Shown here one piece after another: positions 63,482 through 64,000 of a DNA stretch of 64,000 nt (its first letter is position 1; each line of letters opens with the position of its first letter). This DNA comes from Ficedula albicollis. Taxonomy: Eukaryota > Chordata > Aves > Passeriformes > Muscicapidae. The translations under genes were made by a program, and so were the position numbers. The stretch covers positions 319,108-383,107 of the forward strand of contig NC_021692.1 of assembly GCF_000247815.1 (NCBI RefSeq), in the 5' to 3' direction. A model generated the notes under the pieces. That model worked only from the letters and a program-made list of their open reading frames with translations. It was not told the DNA's origin and made no database searches.

Positions 63482-64000
63482 GTGAGTATCCGCCGGGCTG
63501 GGGCAGCGTGAGGGGATCGGGGCTGTGCAAACCCCAGCGCAGCCAGAAACTGCGCTCAGAAACCACGCACTGCAGAAAATGCAACTTCCTTTTGCCCCCT
63601 GAAATAAACGGTGCTCGAAAAGACTCTCTCAGTTGCATGTGCGTAGAAAAAGGAGGGGATCCCTCCTGGTTCTCCACAACTCCCTGGCAGGGGGGTGCAG
63701 CCAGTTGGGGGTCAGGGTCTGCTCCCAGGGAACAAGGACAGGACCCAAGTTGTGCCAAGGGAAGTTCGCACTGGATATTGGGAAAATCTCTTCACTGAAA
63801 GCATGCTCAGACATTGGCACTGCTGCCAGAGCAGTGGTCGAGTCACATCCCTGGAAGTGTTCAAAAGATGTGTGGATGTGGCTCCTGGGGCCGGGGCCGG
63901 GTGGGCATTGGGATATTGGTTGAACATTTGGCTTGGTCTTTGAGGTCTTTTCCAACCTTAATTACGGTTTTATGAAGAACCTTTTGTTGTTGCAAGGGAA
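63482..64000 (+). other. EIF4G3: EIF4G3 intron start (incomplete)
   Basis: Sequence after the donor at 63482 contains no further exon before the window ends. Most of it is occupied by a CR1 fragment. Confidence 0.65.
63655..63975 (+). mobile_element. CR1 LINE 3' fragment (same subfamily as 51055)
   Basis: Sense: CTGCTCCCAGGGAACAAGGA, GCACTGGATATTGGGAAAAT, CATCCCTGGAAGTGTTCAAA, GGTCTTTTCCAACCTTAATT. It continues to a degraded GGTTTTATGAA end and shares internal blocks with 51055-51385. Confidence 0.87.

Overview
The window looks like a piece of a bird nuclear genome, probably a gene-dense small chromosome. The evidence is many CR1 LINE fragments with typical avian 3' ends, on both strands, and a very compact vertebrate multi-exon gene. 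Nothing bacterial, viral or plasmid-like was seen, and I found no new biological system. The most useful signals are assembly artefacts, recent tandem duplications and the probable start of a second gene.

Layout. 1-3199: region upstream of ECE1, broken by long G homopolymers, two of which carry Illumina adapter sequence at an edge. 3200-10857: a complete 17-exon coding sequence on the + strand for endothelin-converting enzyme 1 (ECE1). It gives 754 residues with an intact transmembrane anchor, HEXXH zinc site and C-terminal CEVW. Its 3' UTR runs to about 12190, with AATAAA at 12167-12172. 12191-17400: intergenic, with another poly-T/poly-G artefact at 13762-14656. 17400-18470: a GC- and CpG-rich promoter-like region with two nested tandem repeats, cut off by a 794-base G run (18469-19262). 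18456-63405: most likely one giant first intron of EIF4G3, holding CR1 fragments, a perfect 779-bp tandem duplication (38182-39739) and a 1.4-kb minisatellite (57381-58756). 63406-63481: a coding exon matching the N-terminal extension of EIF4G3. It is followed by intron sequence and one more CR1.

ECE1 and EIF4G3 are adjacent and in the same orientation in human, and the order here agrees. ECE1 is a membrane metallopeptidase that matures endothelins. EIF4G3 is a translation-initiation scaffold. The two share a neighbourhood, not a pathway.

Limits: exon borders were set by eye from splice consensus, reading phase and recalled family sequence. CR1 borders are approximate. Sequence hidden by the G runs is unknown.
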